64,000 nt of DNA from Flavobacteriales bacterium UBA7690 (lineage in GTDB: Bacteria; Bacteroidota; Bacteroidia; Flavobacteriales_F; PHOS-HE28). Of the stretch, positions 18,151 to 26,410 are shown in pieces (the stretch's first letter is position 1; each line of letters opens with the position of its first letter). A program made the position numbers and the translations under genes. The stretch covers positions 41,990 through 105,989 of the forward strand of contig DLGQ01000092.1 in NCBI GenBank assembly GCA_002482775.1. The letters are read 5' to 3'. The notes under the pieces are model-generated. The model was not told where the DNA came from, did not search any database, and was given only the letters and a program-made list of their open reading frames with translations.

Positions 18151-18815
18151 GGGAGCGGATCCGCGAGCTGTTCGTTCGAGGGAACCTCCGGTGAAGTGGG
18201 CTTCCCGTTCGCGTCGTGGGGCTTTTCGACCTGTCGGCGTTGCACCAGGATGAACATGACCACACCGATGGTGATCGCCGCATCGGCCACATTGAACACC
18301 GGACGGAAGAACTCAAAGTACTGGCCTCCCCAGAACGGAAGCCATTCGGGGAGCCTGCCTTGCCAGAGCGGGAAGTAGAACATGTCCACCACGGCCCCGT
18401 GCAATAGCGGGGCATAGCCACCATCGGGCGGGAATAGAACAGCTTTTTCGAACGGGGTGCTGGCACTGAAAAGCACGCCATAGAACGTACTGTCTATGAT
18501 GTTGCCCAACGCACCGGCCAGGATCAACGAAACACTGACCACCAAACTCGTGGTCGCGCCTCGCTGGATCATCCGCACCAAACTGTAACCGATGGCCGAA
18601 ACTGCTACGATGCGGAACAGGGTGAGCACGAGTTTCCCCCATTCACCGCCGAACTCCATGCCGAAGGCCATACCCCGGTTCTCGATGAAGTGCAGGTAGC
18701 CCTTGTCGCCCAGGATGGAAATGGAACTGTCGTAGAAGAAGTTCAATTTCACCCACACCTTCAAGACCTGATCGGCCAAGAGCACGAGCAGGATGATGAT
18801 GAAGGCCTTCTTCAT
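18147..18815 (-). CDS. lspA: Lipoprotein signal peptidase II
   Basis: LspA is an inner-membrane aspartyl protease that removes signal peptides from diacylglyceryl-modified prolipoproteins. The 222-residue protein has four membrane helices, ENRGMAFG, the GALGNIID motif, and the two catalytic aspartates in GAVVDMFYF (Asp144) and FNVADAAI (Asp178). It is longer than E. coli LspA (164) because of an insert between the last two motifs and a polar C-terminal tail, as in other Bacteroidota. It lies downstream of dksA and ileS in the conserved ileS-dksA-lspA order. Confidence 0.95.
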   Translation of the reverse strand: MKKAFIIILLVLLADQVLKVWVKLNFFYDSSISILGDKGYLHFIENRGMAFGMEFGGEWGKLVLTLFRIVAVSAIGYSLVRMIQRGATTSLVVSVSLILAGALGNIIDSTFYGVLFSASTPFEKAVLFPPDGGYAPLLHGAVVDMFYFPLWQGRLPEWLPFWGGQYFEFFRPVFNVADAAITIGVVMFILVQRRQVEKPHDANGKPTSPEVPSNEQLADPLP

Positions 18816-18892
18816 GCGCCGTTCAAGGGTCCGGTGTAGCTGCTGCGAAGCCCCGCTTTCACGAGATCAACGCACGCCTAAGACCAGCTGTT

Positions 18893-19825
18893 CTAGTTGC
18901 CCATCTGTTGTTTGGCCTCGATGCTCAACGTAGCATGCGGTACCAAACGCAAACGCTCCTTGCTGATCAAACGGCCCGTGACGCGGCAGATGCCGTAGGT
19001 CTTGTTCCGGATCCGCAGCAATGCATCTTCAAGGTGCTTGATGAATTTCTCTTGACGGCCGGCGAGTTGCGCGGTCTCTTCGCGGCTCAGCGTCTCGCTA
19101 CCATCCTCGATCATTTTGAACGAAGGGCTCGTATCGTCCGTGCCGTTGTTGTCCGTGTTGGCCAACGTTTGTTTCAGCAGGTCGTAATCCTTGCGGGCCT
19201 CGTCCAGCTTGCGGTTGATCAGGTCGCGGAATTCGGTGAGCTCGTCATCGGAATAGCGCAGCTTGCCTTCGCGCTCGAGCGTAGAAACCTGCTTCTTCAC
19301 GATCGGGGCGGACATCGGGCGGTTCGGAGCGACGATCTGCGTCACCAATGGTTTGTTGGCGGCAGCGGCCTTGGCTTCTTTCAGGGCGGCCTTTTCTTCC
19401 TTCTTCGTTTCCTTCTTCACGGGTTTGGCTGGGGCGCTAACGGGCTTTTCGTTCTTGGGTGCAGGCTTGGCCTCAACGGCTTTCGGAGCGGGCTTCACTA
19501 CGGGTTTCGCAGGTGCCGGTGCTTTGGCAACGGGCTTGGCGGCCGGTTTCGTCTGTGCCTTTGCTGGAGCTGCCGCTTTCACGGGCTTTACAGGGGCGGC
19601 CTTTTTTACCGGTGCCGGTTTCTTAGCAACCACCTTCTTCGCCGGAGCGGCTTTCACAGCCTTCTTCGGCGCTGGTTTGGCAGCGGCCTTCTTCTTCGCA
19701 GGGGCTTTGGCGGCAGGTTTCACCGCCTTCTTCGCAGCAGGCTTCGCAGCAACCTTCTTTGGCGCTGGTTTGGCGGCCTTCTTTACAGGCTTGGCTGCTT
19801 TCTTCGGGGCTACTTTCTTGGCCAT
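18893..19825 (-). CDS. TraR/DksA-family protein with a long H1-like tail
   Basis: The 310-residue protein has two unlike halves. Residues 1 to about 170 are Lys/Ala/Pro repeats (AAKPAPKK-like), resembling AlgP or histone H1. Residues 190-310 are a DksA-type coiled coil followed by the C-terminal motif TYGICRVTGRLI. Classical DksA has four zinc-binding Cys; here only one Cys remains in that motif, as in the Bacteroidota variant, so zinc binding is unlikely. DksA proteins enter the RNA polymerase secondary channel and tune transcription with ppGpp. The tail may bind DNA or RNA. A perfect -7 box lies 30 bases upstream. Confidence 0.75.
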   Translation of the reverse strand: MAKKVAPKKAAKPVKKAAKPAPKKVAAKPAAKKAVKPAAKAPAKKKAAAKPAPKKAVKAAPAKKVVAKKPAPVKKAAPVKPVKAAAPAKAQTKPAAKPVAKAPAPAKPVVKPAPKAVEAKPAPKNEKPVSAPAKPVKKETKKEEKAALKEAKAAAANKPLVTQIVAPNRPMSAPIVKKQVSTLEREGKLRYSDDELTEFRDLINRKLDEARKDYDLLKQTLANTDNNGTDDTSPSFKMIEDGSETLSREETAQLAGRQEKFIKHLEDALLRIRNKTYGICRVTGRLISKERLRLVPHATLSIEAKQQMGN

Positions 19826-19854
19826 CGATCCCTAGGTTTTGAAAAATGTTCGCA

Positions 19855-19862
19855 AATATAGG
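19855..19862 (-). promoter_or_regulatory. Putative -7 box for the dksA-like gene
   Basis: TATATTTG on the minus strand matches the Bacteroidota TAnnTTTG consensus, 30 bases before the start at 19825. The nearest upstream TTG is at 15 and not the ideal 19 bases, so the -33 part is weak. It would let the dksA-lspA pair be transcribed without ileS. Confidence 0.45.
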
Positions 19863-19874
19863 CCGTACCCCGCG

Positions 19875-22800
19875 TCAATTGGCCGACCGTACCAGCGACA
19901 GTGCGCACCGGGTGACCTCGTCCAATTCCACCTCGTGGGAAACCGTTCCAAAGGTCGGCAGAACATCCACAAGCACCTGGTCCTCAGGTGTTACAGCGAG
20001 TGTTTCGGCCAGAATGTGGGGGGCGTGAGTGCGAACGGCTTGTTCGAATGCGGCATTGCCGTTCCGCTGGATGTGGAGCACGATGCGATCCGTGATCTCG
20101 AACCCGCTCTCTTTCCGCAAGGTCTGGATCCGGCTCACCAACTCGCGTGCGAGGCCTTCCTGGAGCAGTTCTTCGCTCAGGGTGATGTCCAACGCCACCG
20201 TCAACGGACCATCGCTGGCTACACTTAGGCCGGGGATCGTCTCGGCACTGATCTCCACATCATCGCGTAGCACTTCCACGTCCTGGCCTTCTACGGTAAG
20301 TTTCATGGAACCTTTCGCTTCCAGCTCCGCGATCTGCGCTTGATCGAAAGCGACCACTGCGGCGGCCACGCTCTTCATCAACTTGCCCATGCGCGCACCC
20401 AGCTTGGGGAAGATCGGCTTGATCTTCTTGGTGAGCTTGCTTTCGCTGGCATCCAGGATCACGAGTTCCTTCACGTTCACTTCGCTCAACACCAATTCGC
20501 GGATGGCGTCCAACCGCGCACGCATCGTGGCGTCCGTCACCGGCACCATCATCTTCTGCAAGGGCTGGCGCACGCGGTGACCTTCCTTCTTGCGGATGCT
20601 CAACACCAGCGACGTCAGCTTCTGCGCGAGTGCGGTGCGTTGTTCCAGTTCCACATCGATCGCGGCTTCATCATGCTTCGGCCAATCGCTCAAGTGAACG
20701 CTTGAACCGGTCAGGTCGCGGTACAGTCTATCACTGAAGAAGGGCGCGATCGGCGCGCTCAGCATCGCGATCACTTCCAAGCAGTGTTGCAGCGTTTGGA
20801 AAGCCGCGTTCTTGTCGGGACCGAGTTCTCCCTTCCAGAAACGACGACGGTTGAGGCGCACGTACCAGTTGCTCAGGTCCTCCACCACGAAGTCCTGGAT
20901 GGCGCGTGCGGCGAAGGTCGGCTCGTAGTCGGCGTAGTTCGCGTCGGCGAGTTTCATCACGCTGTTGAGGCGCGAGAGGATCCAGCGGTCGGATTCTGTC
21001 AACTCGCTAGCACCACCTCCATCAAACCCATCGATGTTCGCATACAGCGCGAAGAAGTTGTACGTGTTGAAGAGCGCGCGGAAGAACTTCCGTTGCACTT
21101 CGGTGATGCCTTCCACATCGAACTTCAGGTTGTCCCACGGCGACGCGTTGCTGATCATGTACCAGCGCACGGCATCGGCACCGTATTGGTCCAGCGTCTT
21201 GAACGGATCCACGGCATTGCCGAGGCGCTTGCTCATCTTCTGGCCGTTCTTGTCCAGTACCAGCCCGTTGCTCACCACGGTCTGGTAGGCCACAGCATCT
21301 TGGGTCAAGGTGCCGATCGCATGCAGCGTATAGAACCAACCGCGCGTTTGGTCCACACCTTCGGCGATGAATGCCGCCGGAAATTTCTCCTTGAAGGTGG
21401 CCTCGTTCTCGAAGGGGTAGTGCCACTGCGCGTAGGGCATGGCACCGCTATCGAACCACACGTCGATCAGGTCGGTCTCGCGTTTCATCGGCTTGCCGCT
21501 GGGCGAAACGAGCACGATGTTGTCGACATACGGACGATGCAGATCCACCGTGTCGTAGTTGGCGTCGCTCATATCATCGGCGGTGAACGATGCGTACGGA
21601 TCTTCCTTCATCACACCGGCTTTCACGGCCCGTGCGATCTCTTCCTTCAACTGCTTCAACGATCCGATGCAGAGTTCTTCATCACCATCATCCGTACGCC
21701 AGATGGGCAGCGGGATGCCCCAGTAGCGGCTGCGCGAAAGGTTCCAGTCCTGCAAGTTCTCCAACCAGTTGCCGAAGCGGCCCGTGCCGGTGCTTTCGGG
21801 TTTCCAGTTGATGGTCTTGTTCAGCGCGATCAAGCGGTCCTTCTTCGCCGTCACACGTACGAACCAACTGTCCAGCGGGTAGTAGAGGATCGGCTTGTCG
21901 GTACGCCAGCAGTGCGGGTAGTTGTGCTCGTACTTCTCCACTTTCAGCGCGCGGCCCTCGGTCTTCAACTTGATGGCGATGCGTTCATCCACGCTGAGGT
22001 ACTTGTCGCGGCCTTGCTTCTTCGCTTCGGCCTCCTGCTGTTCCACGCTGAGGTATTCGGCCTTCACGTACTCCCCAGAGAAGACCCCCATTCCAGCAAC
22101 ATACTTCCCTTGGCGATTCACAATCGGAAGAACGGCCTTCTCGACAGTGTACTTGTACTCTTCCACATCATCACCGCTTACATCGACTTCAATATCGAAT
22201 CCGGGAGATCCATCTTCTCTGTCGTCCTGAACAGTATAGATCCCCTTGATGTCATTCTTGTCCGCAACGCGTTTGTCATCTGCACCGAATGTTGGGCTGA
22301 TGTGAACGATGCCCGTTCCATCCTCAGTTGTGACGAAGTCACCAACCACTACTCGGAATGAATCGGGGTTGTTCGCGAAGTACTTTGAAACCACAGGGAG
22401 GTCTCCGAAAAGCGGCTCATACGTGAGCTCCTCAAGTTCGAAGGATTCGTATGTCCTCAATACTTCGTATGGGATTCTCTTATCACCCTTTACGTAGTCA
22501 GCGAGTTTGAGGTCTTTATCCTCTGCCTTGAACCATCTTGAAAGAAGCTCCTTAGCCAGCAGGACTACGATTGGATCATATGTATAGGCATTAAATGTCC
22601 GGACGGACACGTAGTCGATCATAGGACCGATCGCAAGAGCGGTGTTCGACGGCAGTGTCCATGGAGTAGTAGTCCATGCTAACAGGTAAGCAGGGTCTTC
22701 AATTCCAAGGATTCCCCTTTTGTGCTCGGTTTCTCTGAGCCGGAACATCGCCACCACGCTGGTGTCCTTCACCGGCTTGTACGTACCGGGCTGGTTCAAT

Positions 22801-23411
22801 TCGTGAGAAGAAAGGCCCGTTCCCGCAGCGGGGCTGTATGGCTGGATGGTGTAGCCTTTGTACAGGAAACGCTCCCCTGTCTCAGTGCGCTTCTCGTACA
22901 GTTGCTTCAGCAGGTGCCACACACTCTCGATATACTTGGTGTGGTAGGTCACGTACGGCTTCTCCAGGTCCAGCCAGAAGCCGATGCGCCGCGTCAGGTC
23001 GTTCCACACATCGGTGTAGCGCATCACGGCTTTTTTACATGCCGCGTTGTACTCTTCGATGCTGATCTTCTTGCCGATGTCCTCCTTGGTGATGCCGAGC
23101 TCCTTCTCCACGCCCAGTTCGATCGGCAATCCGTGCGTGTCCCAACCGGCTTTGCGGTCCACACGCTTTCCTTTCTGGGATTGGTACCGGCAGAAAATGT
23201 CCTTGATGGTTCGAGCCATTACGTGGTGAACACCAGGTAGTCCATTTGCGCTCGGTGGGCCTTCATAAAAGACGAAGGCTTGTTCTGCCTCCCTCAGCGT
23301 ACGTAGCTGTGCAAATGTTCCCTCCAACTCCCAAAGCGCAAGTACCTCACTTGCTATTCTAGGAAGATCGAGTTCGGAATACTGAGAGAATTTCAGTTGG
23401 TTCTGTTGCAT
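19875..23411 (-). CDS. ileS: Isoleucyl-tRNA synthetase (mosaic gene)
   Basis: IleS charges tRNA-Ile. The 1178-residue protein has the HIGH-region motif GPPSANG..HHVM near residue 53 and KMSKRLG near 720, and its length fits the eukaryote-like type 2 enzyme typical of Bacteroidota. Two parts differ from the rest in base and codon use: about 23200-23411 (residues 1-70) and about 22070-22740 (residues about 224-447, the CP1 editing region), both visibly AT-richer. A remnant of an older ileS start is found upstream at 24298-24402. This suggests partial allele replacement by recombination. The reading frame is intact and catalytic motifs are present, so the enzyme is probably functional. Confidence 0.95.
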   Translation of the reverse strand: MQQNQLKFSQYSELDLPRIASEVLALWELEGTFAQLRTLREAEQAFVFYEGPPSANGLPGVHHVMARTIKDIFCRYQSQKGKRVDRKAGWDTHGLPIELGVEKELGITKEDIGKKISIEEYNAACKKAVMRYTDVWNDLTRRIGFWLDLEKPYVTYHTKYIESVWHLLKQLYEKRTETGERFLYKGYTIQPYSPAAGTGLSSHELNQPGTYKPVKDTSVVAMFRLRETEHKRGILGIEDPAYLLAWTTTPWTLPSNTALAIGPMIDYVSVRTFNAYTYDPIVVLLAKELLSRWFKAEDKDLKLADYVKGDKRIPYEVLRTYESFELEELTYEPLFGDLPVVSKYFANNPDSFRVVVGDFVTTEDGTGIVHISPTFGADDKRVADKNDIKGIYTVQDDREDGSPGFDIEVDVSGDDVEEYKYTVEKAVLPIVNRQGKYVAGMGVFSGEYVKAEYLSVEQQEAEAKKQGRDKYLSVDERIAIKLKTEGRALKVEKYEHNYPHCWRTDKPILYYPLDSWFVRVTAKKDRLIALNKTINWKPESTGTGRFGNWLENLQDWNLSRSRYWGIPLPIWRTDDGDEELCIGSLKQLKEEIARAVKAGVMKEDPYASFTADDMSDANYDTVDLHRPYVDNIVLVSPSGKPMKRETDLIDVWFDSGAMPYAQWHYPFENEATFKEKFPAAFIAEGVDQTRGWFYTLHAIGTLTQDAVAYQTVVSNGLVLDKNGQKMSKRLGNAVDPFKTLDQYGADAVRWYMISNASPWDNLKFDVEGITEVQRKFFRALFNTYNFFALYANIDGFDGGGASELTESDRWILSRLNSVMKLADANYADYEPTFAARAIQDFVVEDLSNWYVRLNRRRFWKGELGPDKNAAFQTLQHCLEVIAMLSAPIAPFFSDRLYRDLTGSSVHLSDWPKHDEAAIDVELEQRTALAQKLTSLVLSIRKKEGHRVRQPLQKMMVPVTDATMRARLDAIRELVLSEVNVKELVILDASESKLTKKIKPIFPKLGARMGKLMKSVAAAVVAFDQAQIAELEAKGSMKLTVEGQDVEVLRDDVEISAETIPGLSVASDGPLTVALDITLSEELLQEGLARELVSRIQTLRKESGFEITDRIVLHIQRNGNAAFEQAVRTHAPHILAETLAVTPEDQVLVDVLPTFGTVSHEVELDEVTRCALSLVRSAN

Positions 23412-23459
23412 CTTAGAACGAAAGCCCCATATAGGCTAAGAATGTTACGTGGCCGCGAT

Positions 23460-23489
23460 GGGGCCGATGGCTTGTGCGACATCGGCCCC
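23460..23489 (-). terminator. Hairpin between orphan gene and ileS
   Basis: A perfect 10-bp stem (23460-23469 with 23480-23489) lies 18 bases past the stop of the orphan gene and about 50 bases before ileS. No T-run follows, so termination strength is uncertain. It may separate the orphan transcript from ileS or modulate read-through. Confidence 0.45.
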
Positions 23490-23506
23490 TCTGACGGTGT
23501 CTGTCT

Positions 23507-24220
23507 TCAAAGTTCAACTAACGCCTCTTCGAGGATTTCAGCCATGGCGGCGATAGACTGCGTTAGTTCGAAATGGAATCGAATTGTCCCATCAGCCTCG
23601 TTTGTGCGGTTCATTCGTACGTTCTCTACAGTAATGAGCTGCACGGCGGGCAGCGCCGCCATAACATCGATGCTCACCCCTGGAATCGTGTAAGGATAAG
23701 AAGTGTAGCCGTAATACTTCTTACCAAGAGTCGTCTTGAATGTGAAGCTACTGGTGACAATAAGACCGTTGACACCAAGACGAATCGCTGTGGCGTTATA
23801 GGGGGCATCAATTTCAGTTACCTGCTCTCCGGGCAACAGGTTAAACGTTCCTTCTTCGATGTAGCTCTTACTAACGAGTTTTTCTCCGGTACGATGACCG
23901 ATGGAGCTAGCCTTTGCTGAGCCAACAAGTCGACCATCTTCATCATAAATCTTTGATGACCGCCCCACAAGTATGTGATTGCCATCGGAAATTGAATGAA
24001 TGCTCCGGGCCTCACCAATTTCCCTGGCGCATACACCGAGCATTCTGTCACAACAAATGAGAATCACGAAGGCTGGGTCCCATTGGGGTGGTACTTGGTT
24101 TACTACAAGGTCCATGGAATATTGCCCACGGTCCATGTCTGCTTGCCCGCTCCCCGACACGTGCAAACCACAGTTGTTCACTAAGCCGGTCAGCTGGTAT
24201 TCAACGTTGAGCGATTTCAT
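23507..24220 (-). CDS. Orphan protein inserted upstream of ileS
   Basis: A 237-residue protein that I do not recognise. It is mixed alpha/beta in appearance, without signal peptide, membrane helix or obvious catalytic motif. Its C-terminal half (from about 130) is beta-rich and ends in a helical, acidic segment. The gene is AT-richer than its neighbours and lies exactly between the remnant of an old ileS start and the present ileS, so it most likely arrived with the new 5' end of ileS. It need not be related to tRNA charging. Confidence 0.6.
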   Translation of the reverse strand: MKSLNVEYQLTGLVNNCGLHVSGSGQADMDRGQYSMDLVVNQVPPQWDPAFVILICCDRMLGVCAREIGEARSIHSISDGNHILVGRSSKIYDEDGRLVGSAKASSIGHRTGEKLVSKSYIEEGTFNLLPGEQVTEIDAPYNATAIRLGVNGLIVTSSFTFKTTLGKKYYGYTSYPYTIPGVSIDVMAALPAVQLITVENVRMNRTNEADGTIRFHFELTQSIAAMAEILEEALVEL

Positions 24221-24237
24221 TGGGTTGGTGTTTGAGT

Positions 24238-24402
24238 TTAGCCGAAGATAGCGAACGTCAGGACTTGCCGAATGAGAATGCCGGTCACCCGGTACCGTTC
24301 AAGGCTCTTGCCGAAGGTGTCCTCGGTCTCCCACTGCTTCAATACCTCCTCGGCGACCTTGGGCAGGTCGAGTTCATCATACTGCGGGAAACGCTTGTCC
24401 AT
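24238..24402 (-). pseudogene. Remnant of the 5' end of an earlier ileS
   Basis: An open frame of 54 codons from ATG 24402 starts MDKRFPQYDELDLPKVAEEV. It aligns with the present IleS start (FSQYSELDLPRIASEV) up to about residue 35 (24298), then loses similarity and stops at 24238. The composition matches the native GC-rich genome, unlike the present ileS start. I read this as the original ileS start left behind when a new 5' end and the orphan gene were inserted. A TATCTTCG box about 20 bases before the ATG may be the old promoter. Confidence 0.75.
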
Positions 24403-24473
24403 GGCGGCTTTTTCGGGCCGCGAAGATAACCGATGCCGAGGTGCTGGCGCAGGTTCACGCCTGTAGCCTTCTC

Positions 24474-25481
24474 TTAGCCTTTGCGCGGTGCCCGTGTAGG
24501 CGCTGGCGCGCGTGCAGGTCGCGGTGCACGAGGCGCGCGCTGTGCCGGACTCGTGCGCGGCCTACCCGGTGCCGGTTGAGTGCGTGGCGCACGATCGGCG
24601 GGCCTTGTGCGTGGCGCCCGGCCGTCTTTACTGCGGGTTGTGGGCGGCCTGCCCTCGATGGTCCGCTGGCCCTGTCGGGTAGGTGGCGCGACACGCTGGC
24701 TTGGCTGCGTGCTTCGCATGGTGGCCCGTTGTTGACGAACCGGTGCAGTCGCCGTGCGGATCCTGGGCGAATGCGCCGCGCGCGGGGCGTACACCGCATG
24801 TGCATGTACCACGCGGCAGGTGTTGATGGGTCTGTACCAAGCGTGGTATGGGCGCTGCCAGCCATACCAAGCGCGCCAGCCCATGGGCCGCCACGGATGC
24901 CAGTACGGCGGGTAGTAGCCCCAGTACCAAGGCGAGTCCCACATCGCATACGCTGGACCGTAGATGTAAGTGACACAAGGCCACGACCACACGTTCACCC
25001 ACACACGGACACGAACCAGTTCTGGTGCTGCGGGGCCTTTGCTCGGCATGGTGCCGGCATCCTCTTCGGTGAATGGCTCCACCATCACATCGGCACCATA
25101 CAACTCCTCCGCACCGCGTATCTGGAGCAGGGCAGAGGCTTCACCGTTCTTCTCCAGTTCGATCACGGCAACGTCTTGCACTTCTTCTTTTGAAAGCGCC
25201 ACCTGCATCACGATCGCATGCGCATCGCCCTCTTTGTGATCCACTACACGGATATAGTCCACTTGGCCATTGCCATCCAGGTCCAGGTTGTTCACCTTGT
25301 TCTCATCGGCATTCAGGGCGCGCTCGAAGCCCTCCAGGTCCTTGGCGCTCTTGAACTGTTCCAAGGCTGCTTGCAAGCTGAAACCATCGCCGGGAAGGCC
25401 GATGCTATCCGGCACGGTCCCTTGCGCTTTCGAATGTGCGGTGCCAGCAAGTATGGCCAGCAGGAACAGAAGCGTTCTCAT
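24474..25481 (-). CDS. Secreted Trp/Tyr- and Arg/Pro-rich protein
   Basis: Start 25481 gives a signal peptide (MRTLLFLLAILAG, cleavage near SKAQ) on a 335-residue protein. Residues 40-160 are globular and include a DxDGNGQVDY calcium-loop-like motif. Residues 170-240 are extremely rich in Trp, Tyr and Pro. The last 100 residues are Arg/Pro/Thr/Ala repeats without Lys, strongly basic. No family recognised. Such proteins in Bacteroidota are often uncharacterised envelope proteins. The basic tail could bind polysaccharide or DNA. Confidence 0.6.
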   Translation of the reverse strand: MRTLLFLLAILAGTAHSKAQGTVPDSIGLPGDGFSLQAALEQFKSAKDLEGFERALNADENKVNNLDLDGNGQVDYIRVVDHKEGDAHAIVMQVALSKEEVQDVAVIELEKNGEASALLQIRGAEELYGADVMVEPFTEEDAGTMPSKGPAAPELVRVRVWVNVWSWPCVTYIYGPAYAMWDSPWYWGYYPPYWHPWRPMGWRAWYGWQRPYHAWYRPINTCRVVHAHAVYAPRAAHSPRIRTATAPVRQQRATMRSTQPSQRVAPPTRQGQRTIEGRPPTTRSKDGRAPRTRPADRAPRTQPAPGRPRTSPAQRAPRAPRPARAPAPTRAPRKG

Positions 25482-25560
25482 GTCGTTCGGGGTTCTACCG
25501 GATACGACAACAAGTTCCGCGCCGGGTTTGATCCCGTGAAGGATGCTGAACAAGGGTTCC

Positions 25561-26403
25561 TCAGTGAGCCGAACGTAGCTCTTTGGCCAACCAACCGCTG
25601 TAGCGCTGCGCGTTGTGCCATTCCAAGTGCAGGCCATCCGTGGTCCGCCACTCGCGGTCCGCACGGATGTAGCGGTGCCCAGGGAAACGTTGGATGACCG
25701 CCTCACGCGTGCTGGTGGAAAGAGGGCTGCGCATCAGTTCTGCCGAGATGGGCATTTCCATGAAGACCACTTCGATGCCGTTCGCTTCCAACGCCGCTAC
25801 TTCATTTTCCAACGTGGAGAGGAAGCGTTGCTGCGTGCTATCCGCAGGTGCTTTTGCGAAGAGGCCGCGGTTCGTGTCGAAGAGGTTCTCGCTCACCGCC
25901 ATGCTATCGGGTTCGGTACTGCCGGGGCCTTCGCCTTCCTGCTTCATGCCCTTCTTCAACAGGCCCACCAATACGCCGGTGGGCTGATTTTCTTCGCGAA
26001 GAACGGGAGCTGCTTGGCGCAACTCGTACAGGCCGGGCTGGAACACGGCATCCAAGAACGCACGGTCCACTTCTTTGAAGATCATGTTCGTTTCGATCAC
26101 CACGCGCTTGGGACGTTTGCCAGAACGGCGAACGAGTTCCAGGCCATCGTGAACACTGAGACCACCGAAGCTGAGGTTGCTCGTGTTCGGTGCGAGGCTA
26201 TCGAGTTCGATGCGGAAACTGAGCGAGGAGCCTACGATCACCGTAGCGCTGGTGTCATCGGCCGCGAACACGTACTTCTCCGCACTGATGCGGTTGCCGC
26301 TGGCCTGGTGTTGCACCGTGTTCAGGTCCAGCTTCGCGAAATGGATGAAGAGCGCGTACCCGACAACGAGGATGGCGAAAATGATGAGCGAACGACGGAT
26401 CAT
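25561..26403 (-). CDS. SGNH/DltD-like membrane-anchored protein partnered with MBOAT
   Basis: The 280-residue protein starts with a single membrane helix (MIRRSLIIFAILVVGYALFI) and has an exported domain with GSS (VIVGSSLSF, near 60) and DGLHLEWH near the end. These match the Ser block and the Asp-x-x-His block of SGNH hydrolases. Such proteins are encoded next to MBOAT acyltransferases in alginate, D-alanyl and other O-acylation systems. The upstream MBOAT gene stops 7 bases before this start, so the pair is probably an operon acylating an exported polymer. Confidence 0.65.
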   Translation of the reverse strand: MIRRSLIIFAILVVGYALFIHFAKLDLNTVQHQASGNRISAEKYVFAADDTSATVIVGSSLSFRIELDSLAPNTSNLSFGGLSVHDGLELVRRSGKRPKRVVIETNMIFKEVDRAFLDAVFQPGLYELRQAAPVLREENQPTGVLVGLLKKGMKQEGEGPGSTEPDSMAVSENLFDTNRGLFAKAPADSTQQRFLSTLENEVAALEANGIEVVFMEMPISAELMRSPLSTSTREAVIQRFPGHRYIRADREWRTTDGLHLEWHNAQRYSGWLAKELRSAH

Positions 26404-26410
26404 GCGCGGA

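Noticed and set aside
18893..19825. Plus-strand Gly/Leu/Phe-rich frames opposite the DksA-like tail as a silk- or elastin-like protein
   Set aside because: They only reflect reverse-complemented Lys/Ala/Pro codons of the basic tail.
20784..22361. 525-codon plus-strand frame opposite ileS
   Set aside because: Antisense shadow; its His/Val/Leu-rich composition is typical of reversed codons and the minus strand encodes conserved IleS motifs.
24441..25193. Arg/Cys-rich plus-strand frame of 250 codons
   Set aside because: Opposite the Arg/Pro/Trp-rich secreted protein; biased codons on that strand open several false frames.
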